From Crocinitomix sp044361315 (GTDB taxonomy: Bacteria > Bacteroidota > Bacteroidia > Flavobacteriales_D > Crocinitomicaceae), in assembly GCA_044361315.1 (NCBI GenBank), contig JBIKJA010000013.1, positions 62,001 to 126,000 on the forward strand: 64,000 nt of DNA, in the 5' to 3' direction. The notes below the pieces were generated by a model. That model made no database searches and was not told the origin of the DNA. It saw nothing but the letters and a program-made list of their open reading frames with translations. Below are positions 33,908-42,889 of the stretch, in pieces; the first letter of the stretch is position 1; every line of letters starts with the position of its first letter. The position numbers and the translations under genes are program-made.

Positions 33908-36900
33908 CTAATTCAAATAAGCTTCGTTTGAAACCGTTACCCATTTACCTTTGGTACGTGCATAAATTCCTTTGTCATACATGGCTTCGATTGAAATACC
34001 CGGCATATAAAACTTGCCTAAGTAACTCGAGTTTAACTGAACTCTAAAAATCTTTTCTTGCGACGGATTCAGGTCGAAATACGTATAAACTCGGTCATCT
34101 TTTACATCTTGATAGGTATAAAAGGACGAACGACCTGAATTGTATTCATCCATTCGAGAATTGTGAATTTCCCAACCGGATGGCACGACATGCACCAAGG
34201 CCAATTCTTTCAACGTTCCTCGCTTGCCTGGATTTGAGACCTTAATTTCAGCAATAAAATCCTTGCCTTGCTCAAGATTCGTCACATCAATTCGGTTGTT
34301 TTTCATGTCAAAATAATCCACACTTATCGAGATGTTTTTAGCCACTTCTTCTTCCTCACCGCCCACTGGGATTCCTTTAGTGATCAATCGTACGTACAAG
34401 ATTCCCGTACTCATATTTTTAACTTCCACCGTTTTGCCTTTTCCACGCAAATCAAAATTTACCATGGTCATGGCCGAATTACGTGTACCTGATTCCCCAT
34501 TGATTTTATACGTAAAATTAAGTTTGTTTGTCGCTTTATTTTCTCCCACAAATTTGCTCACCGCCAAAAGGCAATACGCGGTTGTCTGTGTGCTCATCCA
34601 TGTCTCGTCGTTCAAACGATTCGCGATGGATTTAGCCATTTCAGCTCCTTCGTTTCGTTTACCTAATAAAATCATGGCTTCCAAAATCATTGCTTCATCA
34701 CGTCCGTCAGAACCATAGGTATAAGATAGTTCTTGATAAGGATCTACTTTTTTACTCACCCCAGCAATCAAGGCCAAAGCCGCTTCTTTTTGACCGGCCA
34801 ATTTGTAAGCTGCTGCCAAACGCCATTTTGCTGGTTGCGATAAATCTTTACGCTCGCGCAAACGGTTCATCAAGCCTAATTCTGATTTCCCAGCTAAGGC
34901 TAAAGTAAAGAGTCGATAAGCTTGGTTTAAATCGTCATATCGAGGACCATCCACGGTTGCATTGGCTTTGTTCCAATTCTTGGCTTGTCTTTTCTGGAAA
35001 TTGAGCCAATTTGATTTTAGGTTAGATGGAATGAGGTACCCTTTTTTCTCGGCTTCTAATAAAAAGTGTCCGGCGTAATTGGTTCCCCATTCATCGTCAT
35101 AGGTAGCACCTGGCCAATATGCAAATCCTCCATTCGCAGTTTGAAACAATTTAATACGTTCGATTGCTGCCAAAACATTGGCTTGAATGGCGGATTTTTT
35201 TGTTTGATCCAATTCCATCAACCCACTTAAATATAGCTGCGGAAATACAGAAGAAGTAGTTTGTTCGATACACCCATGCGGGTAATTGATCAAATAATCT
35301 AACCTTCGTCCCAAATCGAGTGGTGGGAAATTAGACACTTCTAAATAGGCCTTGTTGGTGCCCATCACCCCAAAATAGTTGACCGCACTTGAAAAGGATT
35401 GTCCAGCATCTAAGACTTTTTCGACTGTTTTAACCTGTTCCGTATTTGGCGTACGCACATCAATTTCGAAATCATAAGTCGCTTTTTGACTGCCGCCGGT
35501 GGCTACGATGGTAACTTTTCCAATGCCTGTTCTTTTGGCGACTTTTAAATTAAAATCGACGATTTTATCGCCAATTTTATTGAAAGTTAAGGTTTTTGTT
35601 GCTGCCCCATCAATCGTAAACAAATTGTTTGTTTTAATGGTCACAGACACATTTTTAACTTGACTTTCCATCGCAAATACATTCACCGGCAAGGTCACAG
35701 ATTCTTGCGGACCAACCACACGAGGTAAAGTTCCCAATACCATCAACGGATTTCGGACAGGCACTGTTTTTTCAGCATGTCCATAAGCATTATTTTCACC
35801 CGTAATGACCATCACACGCACGGAACCAACATAATTTGGAATATTGATTAAGTGAGATTTTGTTGTTCCATCATATTCAAAAGGTCCGAGGAATTTCACC
35901 ATTGGCTCAAAACGATTGGCTTTCGCCGCTTTTTTGCCATCTCCTTCCCCATCTCCACCAATTGCTAATAATTTATCCAATTCATCGTTGTAGGCTGCCA
36001 AGACATAATCGTACATGTCCCAAGATTTTACCCCCAAAGCCTCGCGTGCGTTGAAATGTTTCCACGGATCAGGGGTTTTGAAATTGGTAAGATCCAATAA
36101 ACCTTCGTCGACAATGGCCAACGTATAGGTCATTGGTTTTTTGCTTTTTTCACTGATTTTAATTGTCGTTTGTGTTTCAGGACGCAAAACATCCTGCATT
36201 TGGATGATTGGATTTAAATGCGATCCCGGATCTTCCACTAAAATCGGAACGATGCCATACAAACGCATAGGCAAATCGTTTTTCATGGATTGATGTTTTT
36301 GAATCAAGGTCACATGCACAAACACGTTTGGATCCATTTCATCAGTGGTTGGAAAGGAAACCGCAGTTTCGCCTTTTTTCGTATTCACCCAAAATTTATC
36401 AATGATTTTTGTACCACTTTCGATACTAATCAAGGCTTTTCCTTCGTCAGGGGTTGGAATCAATAATTTTACTTGTTCACCTTTGACATATTTTTCTTTG
36501 TCCGTCGAGAAGGTCAACATGGTAGCGTTTTCAGCATCTCTTCTACTCGCTCGCGCATAATAAGGCCAATCGACATATACAATTTGTCCTGTGACATGTC
36601 CCGAAGCTTCGTCTCTTACCAACACTAAATATCGGCCCCATTCAGGTTGATTGATTCTAAATTTAAATTGTGCCTTTCCTCCAACCGTACGCAATTGTTT
36701 TTCGGTAACCGGACTTGATCCTGCTCGCGCGATATAACTCGCTAAATCATTGTCATAACTGTCCCACCACCAACTCCATTCTAATTTAAATACTTGCACT
36801 TGGACGTTGCCGTCTACCAATTTCCCATTTTCATTGACGGTGACAATGTCAATTAAATGATCCTTGTCGGTGACCAAGGTACCGCCACTCATGTCGCCTT

Positions 36901-39472
36901 TTGGCACTCTTAATCCAGCATATTCCGTGTAAGGTGAATAAATGACCGAAGTTCGGTCGATGCTAAAATCGCCTCCATTTTCAAAAACTTTGGTCGTAAA
37001 AAAGGCTTTTAACATTCCCGGCGACGATGCAGCCAATGAAATGCCATGATCGAAAGAAACTTTACCTTCTTCGTTCAATTTACCTTCAAAAATAGTTCGA
37101 TCTTCGGCTGTAAATTCTTTTAATGGATCATCAAAAGTAAAGGCTTCTAATTTTTTAAAGGCGGTTTTGGTGGCTACTAAATGAACATCCACTCTGGTTT
37201 TTAGCGAATTAGCGGTTGCACCATGCAACCATTTCGCCTCTAAATTCACCTTTTCTGCGCCTGATTGTCCTAAGCGTTCTGAATCAAACGATAGATCAAT
37301 TTTTAATCGATTTGGTTTGACTGTTTCTACTTTTAAGGATTTATAAAATGTTCGGTTTCCAACGCTGATTTGAGCGCTGTAATTTCCAGTAATATCGTCA
37401 GCATGTGTGGCTGTGCGGAAATCATACAAGCCATTTAATGAACGCGTAGAGATTTGTTCATCTACCACAATTCCTTTGGGATTAATAAATTGAAATTTAA
37501 CAGGATGCGAGGCTGGTAATAAGTCCTCTTTGTCCTCCATCATAAAACTTAAATACAAACTATCACCAGGTCGCCAAACGCCACGTTCGCTGTAGATAAA
37601 TCCTTTAATTCCGTGTTGAACAGTTTCACCAGAGACATCAAATTTACTCAAGGACAAACTTTCGCCATCGCCTAATTTTAAATAGCCCTTTTGCCCATTT
37701 TTTTCAGCGATTAGAATAAAAGGTTTCCGATCCATTTTTAGGGTCGCCATACCCTCTTTGTCCGAGGTAGTTTCACCTAATAATTGTTGTTGATAATCGT
37801 AAAATTTAATTTTTGCTCCTGAAATAGGCTCAGTAGTGGACAAATTGGCTAAAACCACGTGCATGGTTTTGTCTGCACCCGCTTTGGCAATGATTCCAAT
37901 GTCTGAAATTAAAATATTACGTGCGATGGATTTATTGGCATAATAAGCATCTTTACACGGATTTTTGTAATCGGTGTTTTCTTCGTATCCATAATCGTAT
38001 TCCGAATAATATTCATAATCGTAGTCATAATAATAATCGCCATAATCTTCATTCCAATCATCCTCCGACCATGGTTCGTTGGCATCCGTAAAATCAAAAG
38101 TGGTCATGGATTCATTGCCTTTTTTGGTATTGTCGCACTCGTACAATGAATATTCTTTTTTGGCGCTGAGTTCGATGCGATAAATCGCCCCCATTTCTAG
38201 TTTTACGTAGTTTGATAAGTCGATAGAAAAGTTTTGCCAATTGTGCAAGTCCAAATCCCCATCCGGATTTAAATCGACCCTTTCTTTGTGAACCTCATTG
38301 GCAACTCGTCGCAATTGGTAGGTTCCATCAAAATTGTTTACCTGAAGAAATTGCATGATATTATCCTCATAAATTTTGGTAATGGAGACATCCACCGCTT
38401 TTAGGTTGATGGCCTTAAATGGAAAGTGGGCATTCCCTTCTTTTGGAACGATATTTCCTTCGCCTACTAATTCAAAACTTGGGGAAATATCATCAAAAAA
38501 GAGTTTGTATTTTTTAGATGCAGGAATTGATTTTCCGTTGGTGTTTTGAATCCCGCTTTCAACATACACATATTCGTCGCCAATAATACGCTCATTGGGG
38601 AAAATTATCACCAATTGTCCATCAGCTACAATGGTCAGATCATGCGATTCGAGGTGAACGAGACCATCTAAAAATTGTTCCGAACTCAACGGATCAGAAA
38701 AATGCACCTCGACAAATTGTTCGGGGGCATGGTTCACTTCTACATCCAACACCACAAATTCATTTTTAGATGGAATGGTGATTTTTTTACTCCCTCTTTT
38801 GTCAATGCCAACCGGCGCTCCATCCCATTTCATGGTTAACGCCGAACGTGAATTGGAACGGATAATATTTTCAACCACAAAGCCATAGACATTGTCACTT
38901 TCTTTAAATGTTTTGACATTTAATGCCTTGCCGTCTTGATTAACTGTAATTATTTCACGGACTTTGGACGAATCGACACTTCCATTAAAATACAATTTCC
39001 CAATCATTTTTTGACGGGAATAATCCGTTTCGCTGTAAGTTTGGTAGCGTTCGATGTCCATGGAAAAGGTGTTTTTGGCTGTTCTGAAATTAAATTCAAA
39101 TACTTCCAATCCTTCTTTGACTTCTAAAATCTGCGAAATGTCCAAACTCGCTTTGTAGCGAATACCAGCTTTTAATGGCTCTTCAGGCACAAATTCGATG
39201 GTATTATTGTCGATCCAATTTATTTCGCCGTCCACTTCAGGTTCGAAGGTAAAAAGGTCGCCGTTTTCCTTAATTTGTTTGCTTTTTTCAATTTCTTGGT
39301 TAAACTGAACTTTAATAGAACCATCTGCTGGAACTGTTCCCCCTGTGAATGCAGCAATATATTCTGCAAACTCTGGGTTAATTTGAACTAATTCACCTTG
39401 ATCGGTTTCTTTGGAACCTGAACAGGCCAAGAGAACGATTGAAAGTACGGAAAATATAAAGCCCTTTTTCAT
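33908..39472 (-). CDS. bacterial alpha-2-macroglobulin family lipoprotein with intact thioester
   Basis: About 1854 residues from the ATG at 39472; a start at 39490 would add six. MKKGFIFSVLSIVLLACSGSK is a lipoprotein signal. Many MG beta-sandwich domains follow, then a thioester domain with the CxEQ motif GCIEQTTSS (Cys1401, Gln1404) and a helical toroid (about 1390-1700). The family traps attacking proteases by forming a covalent link. Residues about 467-506 form an unusual Asp/Glu/Tyr-rich stretch (EDYGDYYYDYDYEYYSEYDY). The usual partner, penicillin-binding protein 1C, is not adjacent. It would be anchored in the periplasm or at the surface. Confidence 0.93.
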   Translation of the reverse strand: MKKGFIFSVLSIVLLACSGSKETDQGELVQINPEFAEYIAAFTGGTVPADGSIKVQFNQEIEKSKQIKENGDLFTFEPEVDGEINWIDNNTIEFVPEEPLKAGIRYKASLDISQILEVKEGLEVFEFNFRTAKNTFSMDIERYQTYSETDYSRQKMIGKLYFNGSVDSSKVREIITVNQDGKALNVKTFKESDNVYGFVVENIIRSNSRSALTMKWDGAPVGIDKRGSKKITIPSKNEFVVLDVEVNHAPEQFVEVHFSDPLSSEQFLDGLVHLESHDLTIVADGQLVIIFPNERIIGDEYVYVESGIQNTNGKSIPASKKYKLFFDDISPSFELVGEGNIVPKEGNAHFPFKAINLKAVDVSITKIYEDNIMQFLQVNNFDGTYQLRRVANEVHKERVDLNPDGDLDLHNWQNFSIDLSNYVKLEMGAIYRIELSAKKEYSLYECDNTKKGNESMTTFDFTDANEPWSEDDWNEDYGDYYYDYDYEYYSEYDYGYEENTDYKNPCKDAYYANKSIARNILISDIGIIAKAGADKTMHVVLANLSTTEPISGAKIKFYDYQQQLLGETTSDKEGMATLKMDRKPFILIAEKNGQKGYLKLGDGESLSLSKFDVSGETVQHGIKGFIYSERGVWRPGDSLYLSFMMEDKEDLLPASHPVKFQFINPKGIVVDEQISTRSLNGLYDFRTATHADDITGNYSAQISVGNRTFYKSLKVETVKPNRLKIDLSFDSERLGQSGAEKVNLEAKWLHGATANSLKTRVDVHLVATKTAFKKLEAFTFDDPLKEFTAEDRTIFEGKLNEEGKVSFDHGISLAASSPGMLKAFFTTKVFENGGDFSIDRTSVIYSPYTEYAGLRVPKGDMSGGTLVTDKDHLIDIVTVNENGKLVDGNVQVQVFKLEWSWWWDSYDNDLASYIARAGSSPVTEKQLRTVGGKAQFKFRINQPEWGRYLVLVRDEASGHVTGQIVYVDWPYYARASRRDAENATMLTFSTDKEKYVKGEQVKLLIPTPDEGKALISIESGTKIIDKFWVNTKKGETAVSFPTTDEMDPNVFVHVTLIQKHQSMKNDLPMRLYGIVPILVEDPGSHLNPIIQMQDVLRPETQTTIKISEKSKKPMTYTLAIVDEGLLDLTNFKTPDPWKHFNAREALGVKSWDMYDYVLAAYNDELDKLLAIGGDGEGDGKKAAKANRFEPMVKFLGPFEYDGTTKSHLINIPNYVGSVRVMVITGENNAYGHAEKTVPVRNPLMVLGTLPRVVGPQESVTLPVNVFAMESQVKNVSVTIKTNNLFTIDGAATKTLTFNKIGDKIVDFNLKVAKRTGIGKVTIVATGGSQKATYDFEIDVRTPNTEQVKTVEKVLDAGQSFSSAVNYFGVMGTNKAYLEVSNFPPLDLGRRLDYLINYPHGCIEQTTSSVFPQLYLSGLMELDQTKKSAIQANVLAAIERIKLFQTANGGFAYWPGATYDDEWGTNYAGHFLLEAEKKGYLIPSNLKSNWLNFQKRQAKNWNKANATVDGPRYDDLNQAYRLFTLALAGKSELGLMNRLRERKDLSQPAKWRLAAAYKLAGQKEAALALIAGVSKKVDPYQELSYTYGSDGRDEAMILEAMILLGKRNEGAEMAKSIANRLNDETWMSTQTTAYCLLAVSKFVGENKATNKLNFTYKINGESGTRNSAMTMVNFDLRGKGKTVEVKNMSTGILYVRLITKGIPVGGEEEEVAKNISISVDYFDMKNNRIDVTNLEQGKDFIAEIKVSNPGKRGTLKELALVHVVPSGWEIHNSRMDEYNSGRSSFYTYQDVKDDRVYTYFDLNPSQEKIFRVQLNSSYLGKFYMPGISIEAMYDKGIYARTKGKWVTVSNEAYLN

Positions 39473-39690
39473 ACGAATTTGCATTGTCATTATTTAGATC
39501 GAAGATAAGCGGATTTCTGAAAAATTCACTGAAAATTCGAGATTACTTTTACACCTTCTATTATTTGAAGTCAATTGATTATTATTTGGATTTGGAAGGC
39601 CAAAATTCTTTGCACACTTATATTTATAAATTATTTAATCAACTTAAAAAGCATAGATCAACTTCTGCTGTAAGATAAATGAACTACGTA

Positions 39691-40638
39691 TTAAATGATC
39701 ACCTCACTTTTACGAATTTCGCTCAAATATTTACCTCCTGGATAGGAGTCGTTATAATCAAAATTTAACCACACAAACCCTTTGCTATCTTGGTAATAAT
39801 AAATCGATTTACCTTTTGATTCCTCTTGAAAGTAAATATTTTTAATTAGGTAAACAACAGATTCTAAGTCTTTCGAATCGCCAAACTTTACCTCAGGATA
39901 CATGTGTCCAATCCTTCTTCCACTTTGAATAACCGACGTTCGCACCAAACGAACCTCTCCCCCAACCGATTTAATTGCCGCAGCCATCATGATGGAATAG
40001 TCATCACAATCCCCTTTAAAATAACCGTCGTCTTTTAATTGCTTGATCGTATTGCTCGCTACCGAATAATAATCTTCATCAATAGGGTCGTAAACATATT
40101 TCCAGTTTCCATAAATCTCTTTATAAATACTAAAAAACTGTACCCATTTTTGGTTTTTAGACAAATGTGCCGTTTCTTGAAAATGTTTTACCGCAATGCT
40201 GGTGGCGTAATTCCGCACATCTGGGTCTTTATAATTAATCGCATCCCTGAGTTCATTCTCCTTCGAAAAACTTGATGCTTGCGTATCAAATCGCTGGCGC
40301 AAAGAATTTCCAGAAATATCGTATAATAACTGCGTATAATCGTGATAGAGATTTTCTAAGGTATAAACATTGGCAAAATTGGTAATGGTCAGTACCACTA
40401 ACCCTGTTACCATTACTCCATACACCACAATTCGTAATTTTTTGAGCAAATAATAGGTGCAAAAAAATATCGCTAAGAACAAGATAATATGATCCAACCG
40501 AATAGGTCCTATCTGAATGGTCGGAAAATACTTAAAAAGCAAGACAAAAAGCGGCATCGTTAAAATCGCCGAGACCAAACCCAAAATAATGACAGTGCCA
40601 CCCTTTCTTTTTTCTGTTATTTGTTTTTCCTCATTCAC
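39691..40638 (-). CDS. membrane-anchored transglutaminase-like protein
   Basis: 315 residues with three hydrophobic segments at the N-terminus (about 15-35, 48-64, 70-92), then a soluble domain. The catalytic triad of the transglutaminase-like fold is visible as Cys in FKGDCDDYSIMMAAAI, His in GHMYPEV and Asp in WLNFDYND. Such domains act as cysteine proteases or crosslinking enzymes outside the membrane. It is upstream of the macroglobulin gene on the same strand with 200 bases between; a functional link is possible but unproven. Confidence 0.8.
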   Translation of the reverse strand: MNEEKQITEKRKGGTVIILGLVSAILTMPLFVLLFKYFPTIQIGPIRLDHIILFLAIFFCTYYLLKKLRIVVYGVMVTGLVVLTITNFANVYTLENLYHDYTQLLYDISGNSLRQRFDTQASSFSKENELRDAINYKDPDVRNYATSIAVKHFQETAHLSKNQKWVQFFSIYKEIYGNWKYVYDPIDEDYYSVASNTIKQLKDDGYFKGDCDDYSIMMAAAIKSVGGEVRLVRTSVIQSGRRIGHMYPEVKFGDSKDLESVVYLIKNIYFQEESKGKSIYYYQDSKGFVWLNFDYNDSYPGGKYLSEIRKSEVII

Positions 40639-41070
40639 ACGTCAAAAATAATCATTCCAAGACAAAGCGTACTTAAAAAATCGTCCGAATCTATTATTCG
40701 CAGGAGAATTGGGTTAATTAGTGATCGCTTCAATAAATTTGCAGTTGATTGATCAATTTTAGACGGTCCTTGCCTGTTTATTAGCGAAAATCTACATAAT
40801 CTGCAGGAGAAATTAACATTATGGTTGATAGAACGCTGTTTTGGTTTTACTGGTAATTTACATTTTCGAATACGTTAGTATTTTGCAAGACACAAGCGCG
40901 ACGCTTGCGCCAGCGGTATGAAACAAACTTATTGGAATAGTTGCGAAATCTGCGGGAGAAAAAAACTAAAATAGAACGAACAAAAAAAAAATTGATTTTG
41001 TTCTAAATCGGTTGTTTGGAATGTTTAGGTTTGAAATGGAGGGGTAGCAAAAGGGATGGAAGCGGCAGCT

Positions 41071-41163
41071 CCCCAACGATCCCGCCATTTTAGACGGGGT
41101 GTTGGGGACTATAGCGGATCAGCCCGACCCCGAGGTCCCGACGTTTCAGTCGGGATCTCGGGG
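41071..41163. repeat. GC-rich intergenic hairpin repeat, copy 2
   Basis: Two hairpins side by side. The first has arms ccccaac (41071-41077) and gttgggg (41101-41107). The second is a strong stem, ccccgaggtcccgac with gtcgggatctcgggg (41128-41163), 14 of 15 Watson-Crick pairs and a 6-base loop. It shares words such as ccccaac and gatccc with the element at 10.5 kb. Confidence 0.7.
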
Positions 41164-41228
41164 ATTTGCCCAAAAAGTAAATAACAAAACTGTTGATAGT
41201 TTGAAAGGAATGGATTGGTTCAAATTAT

Positions 41229-41236
41229 TATCTTTG
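41229..41236 (+). promoter_or_regulatory. -7 promoter element TATCTTTG for the hydroxyacyl-CoA dehydrogenase gene
   Basis: Exact TAnnTTTG match, 21 bases upstream of the ATG at 41258. It confirms that start over the upstream in-frame codons. Confidence 0.6.
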
Positions 41237-41257
41237 ACAGCTATAAAAAAATGCACT

Positions 41258-42148
41258 ATGAAAAACATTACTGTAATTGGAGCTGGAACCATGGGAAATG
41301 GGATTGCTCACGTTTTTGCTCAACATAATTTTAAAGTGACTTTGGTTGATATTTCGCAAGTATCGTTGGACAAGGCTTTGGCTAAAATAAGTGGGAATTT
41401 AGACCGTATGGTGGCGAAAGAAACGATTACGGCTGAAATTAAGGCGAGTACATTAGCTAATATTACCACCTCGACTGATTTAAAAGCTGGGGTTGCGCAA
41501 GCCGAATTAGTCGTGGAAGCTGCGACTGAAAACATCGATTTGAAATTGAAGATTTTTAGAGATATTGACGAAGCAACGAGTAATGAGTGCATTTTAGCGA
41601 CAAATACCTCATCGATTTCTATTACAAAAATTGCGTCGGTGACGTCAAAACCTGATAAGGTGATTGGGATGCACTTTATGAATCCAGTGCCGGTGATGAA
41701 ATTAATTGAGATTATTCGCGGGTATTCTACTTCGGATGCCGTGACGAATACAATTATGGAAATTTCGCAGCAATTGGATAAGGTGCCTGTGGAAGTTAAC
41801 GACTATCCTGGTTTTGTGGCCAACAGAATTTTAATGCCGATGATTAACGAGGCGATTATTACCTTAAATGAAGGTGTGGCTGGCGTGAATGAAATTGATA
41901 CGGTGATGAAATTAGGGATGGCGCATCCGATGGGGCCTTTGCAATTAGCTGATTTTATTGGACTGGATGTTTGTTTGGCGATTATGCACGTGCTGTACAC
42001 TGGTTTAGGAAATGACAAATATGCTCCTTGCCCGTTGTTGGTGAATATGGTGACTGCTGGTAAACTTGGCGTTAAATCGGGCGAAGGTTTTTATTCGTGG
42101 GGACATGGAACAAAAGATTTGATTGTTGCACCGAATTTTAGTAAATAA
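41258..42148 (+). CDS. 3-hydroxybutyryl-CoA dehydrogenase
   Basis: 296 residues. NAD-binding VIGAGTMGNGIAHVFAQ at the N-terminus, the catalytic His in IGMHFMNPVPVMKLIEI with NTSSISI, and the C-terminal domain signature DYPGFVANRILMPMINEA. Single-domain enzymes of this kind oxidise or form 3-hydroxybutyryl-CoA in short-chain acyl-CoA metabolism. Length and motif spacing are normal. Alone in its transcript. Confidence 0.94.
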   Translation: MKNITVIGAGTMGNGIAHVFAQHNFKVTLVDISQVSLDKALAKISGNLDRMVAKETITAEIKASTLANITTSTDLKAGVAQAELVVEAATENIDLKLKIFRDIDEATSNECILATNTSSISITKIASVTSKPDKVIGMHFMNPVPVMKLIEIIRGYSTSDAVTNTIMEISQQLDKVPVEVNDYPGFVANRILMPMINEAIITLNEGVAGVNEIDTVMKLGMAHPMGPLQLADFIGLDVCLAIMHVLYTGLGNDKYAPCPLLVNMVTAGKLGVKSGEGFYSWGHGTKDLIVAPNFSK

Positions 42149-42232
42149 TTGGGTTACCATTCAATTGCTTTAGACTACATTTTAGTAGGTTTATTGAATT
42201 TTGATTGATATTTACAATTGAATTAATTATTT

Positions 42233-42808
42233 TTGATAGAACCTGTTGTAAAGCGTTTGTTTAAATTTTACAGAAAATATCAAGTATTCATTGGCGCTTC
42301 CTTTTTTTTAGGGTTGATACTAGCCTTTTGCCTTACTTTTTTTATGTTGCATTTGGAAAAAAAGTCGATTAGGCGGTTGGTAAAACAAGAAATTTTAGAA
42401 GGTTTTGACGAAGCTGACTTGGTGCGTTTGACATTTACTGCGGAAGCATCGAAACAATTAGCATGGGAACACTCGAAAGAGTTCAAATACCAAGATCAGT
42501 TTTACGATGTGGTGCGCACTGAAATTGCTAATGGAAAAGTAACTTATGTGTGCTGGTTGGATAAACAAGAAACCGAAGTCACCAAAAAATTAGACCATTT
42601 AATTGCCGAAGTATTGGATGGGATGCCAACTAAAAATGAGCCATCTAAAGCGCTTAACAAGTTATTAAAATCCTTATTCACAGAAAATTTTTGGAATTTT
42701 AGTTCGATTTTGCCTGTACCTTACGAGCAGAAAATTATAGTTGGAGAAGATGATGATTTAATTAGTTTAACTTTTGAACCTCTGGTGCCGCCGCCCAATG
42801 TGGCCTAG
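42233..42808 (+). CDS. single-pass membrane protein preceding a TonB receptor, function unknown
   Basis: 191 residues from a TTG at 42233; no ATG fits. One hydrophobic segment at about 18-40, then a soluble part with HSKEFKYQDQFYDVV and VTYVCWLDKQETEV, and a C-terminal loop EPLVPPPNVA. Similar proteins come just before TonB receptors in Bacteroidota, but I know no function. It ends 81 bases before the receptor gene, so cotranscription is plausible. Confidence 0.6.
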   Translation: MIEPVVKRLFKFYRKYQVFIGASFFLGLILAFCLTFFMLHLEKKSIRRLVKQEILEGFDEADLVRLTFTAEASKQLAWEHSKEFKYQDQFYDVVRTEIANGKVTYVCWLDKQETEVTKKLDHLIAEVLDGMPTKNEPSKALNKLLKSLFTENFWNFSSILPVPYEQKIIVGEDDDLISLTFEPLVPPPNVA

Positions 42809-42889
42809 TTCACAATTTATTTCAAAAATTAATTAACGTAGGTGGAAACACTTTTAGTGTGAGACCAATAAATCATTTAATCTTTTAAG

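Larger units (their letters stand above)
40639..41257. other. 619-base gap with repeats
   Basis: Contains two copies of a short motif (cgaaaatctacataatctgcaggagaa near 40790 as one, a shorter aaatctgcgggagaaa near 40950 as the other), the GC-rich hairpins at 41071-41163, and a TATCTTTG promoter element at 41229-41236. No gene is supported. A frame that begins at 41099 reads through the hairpin and is not coding before the ATG at 41258. Confidence 0.55.

Noticed and set aside
39484..39678. 64-codon plus-strand frame divergent from the macroglobulin gene
   Set aside because: It starts inside the macroglobulin signal-peptide region, has no recognisable domain and is rich in Tyr, Phe and Leu as expected from AT-rich sequence. 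It could be a remnant, but I could not support it.
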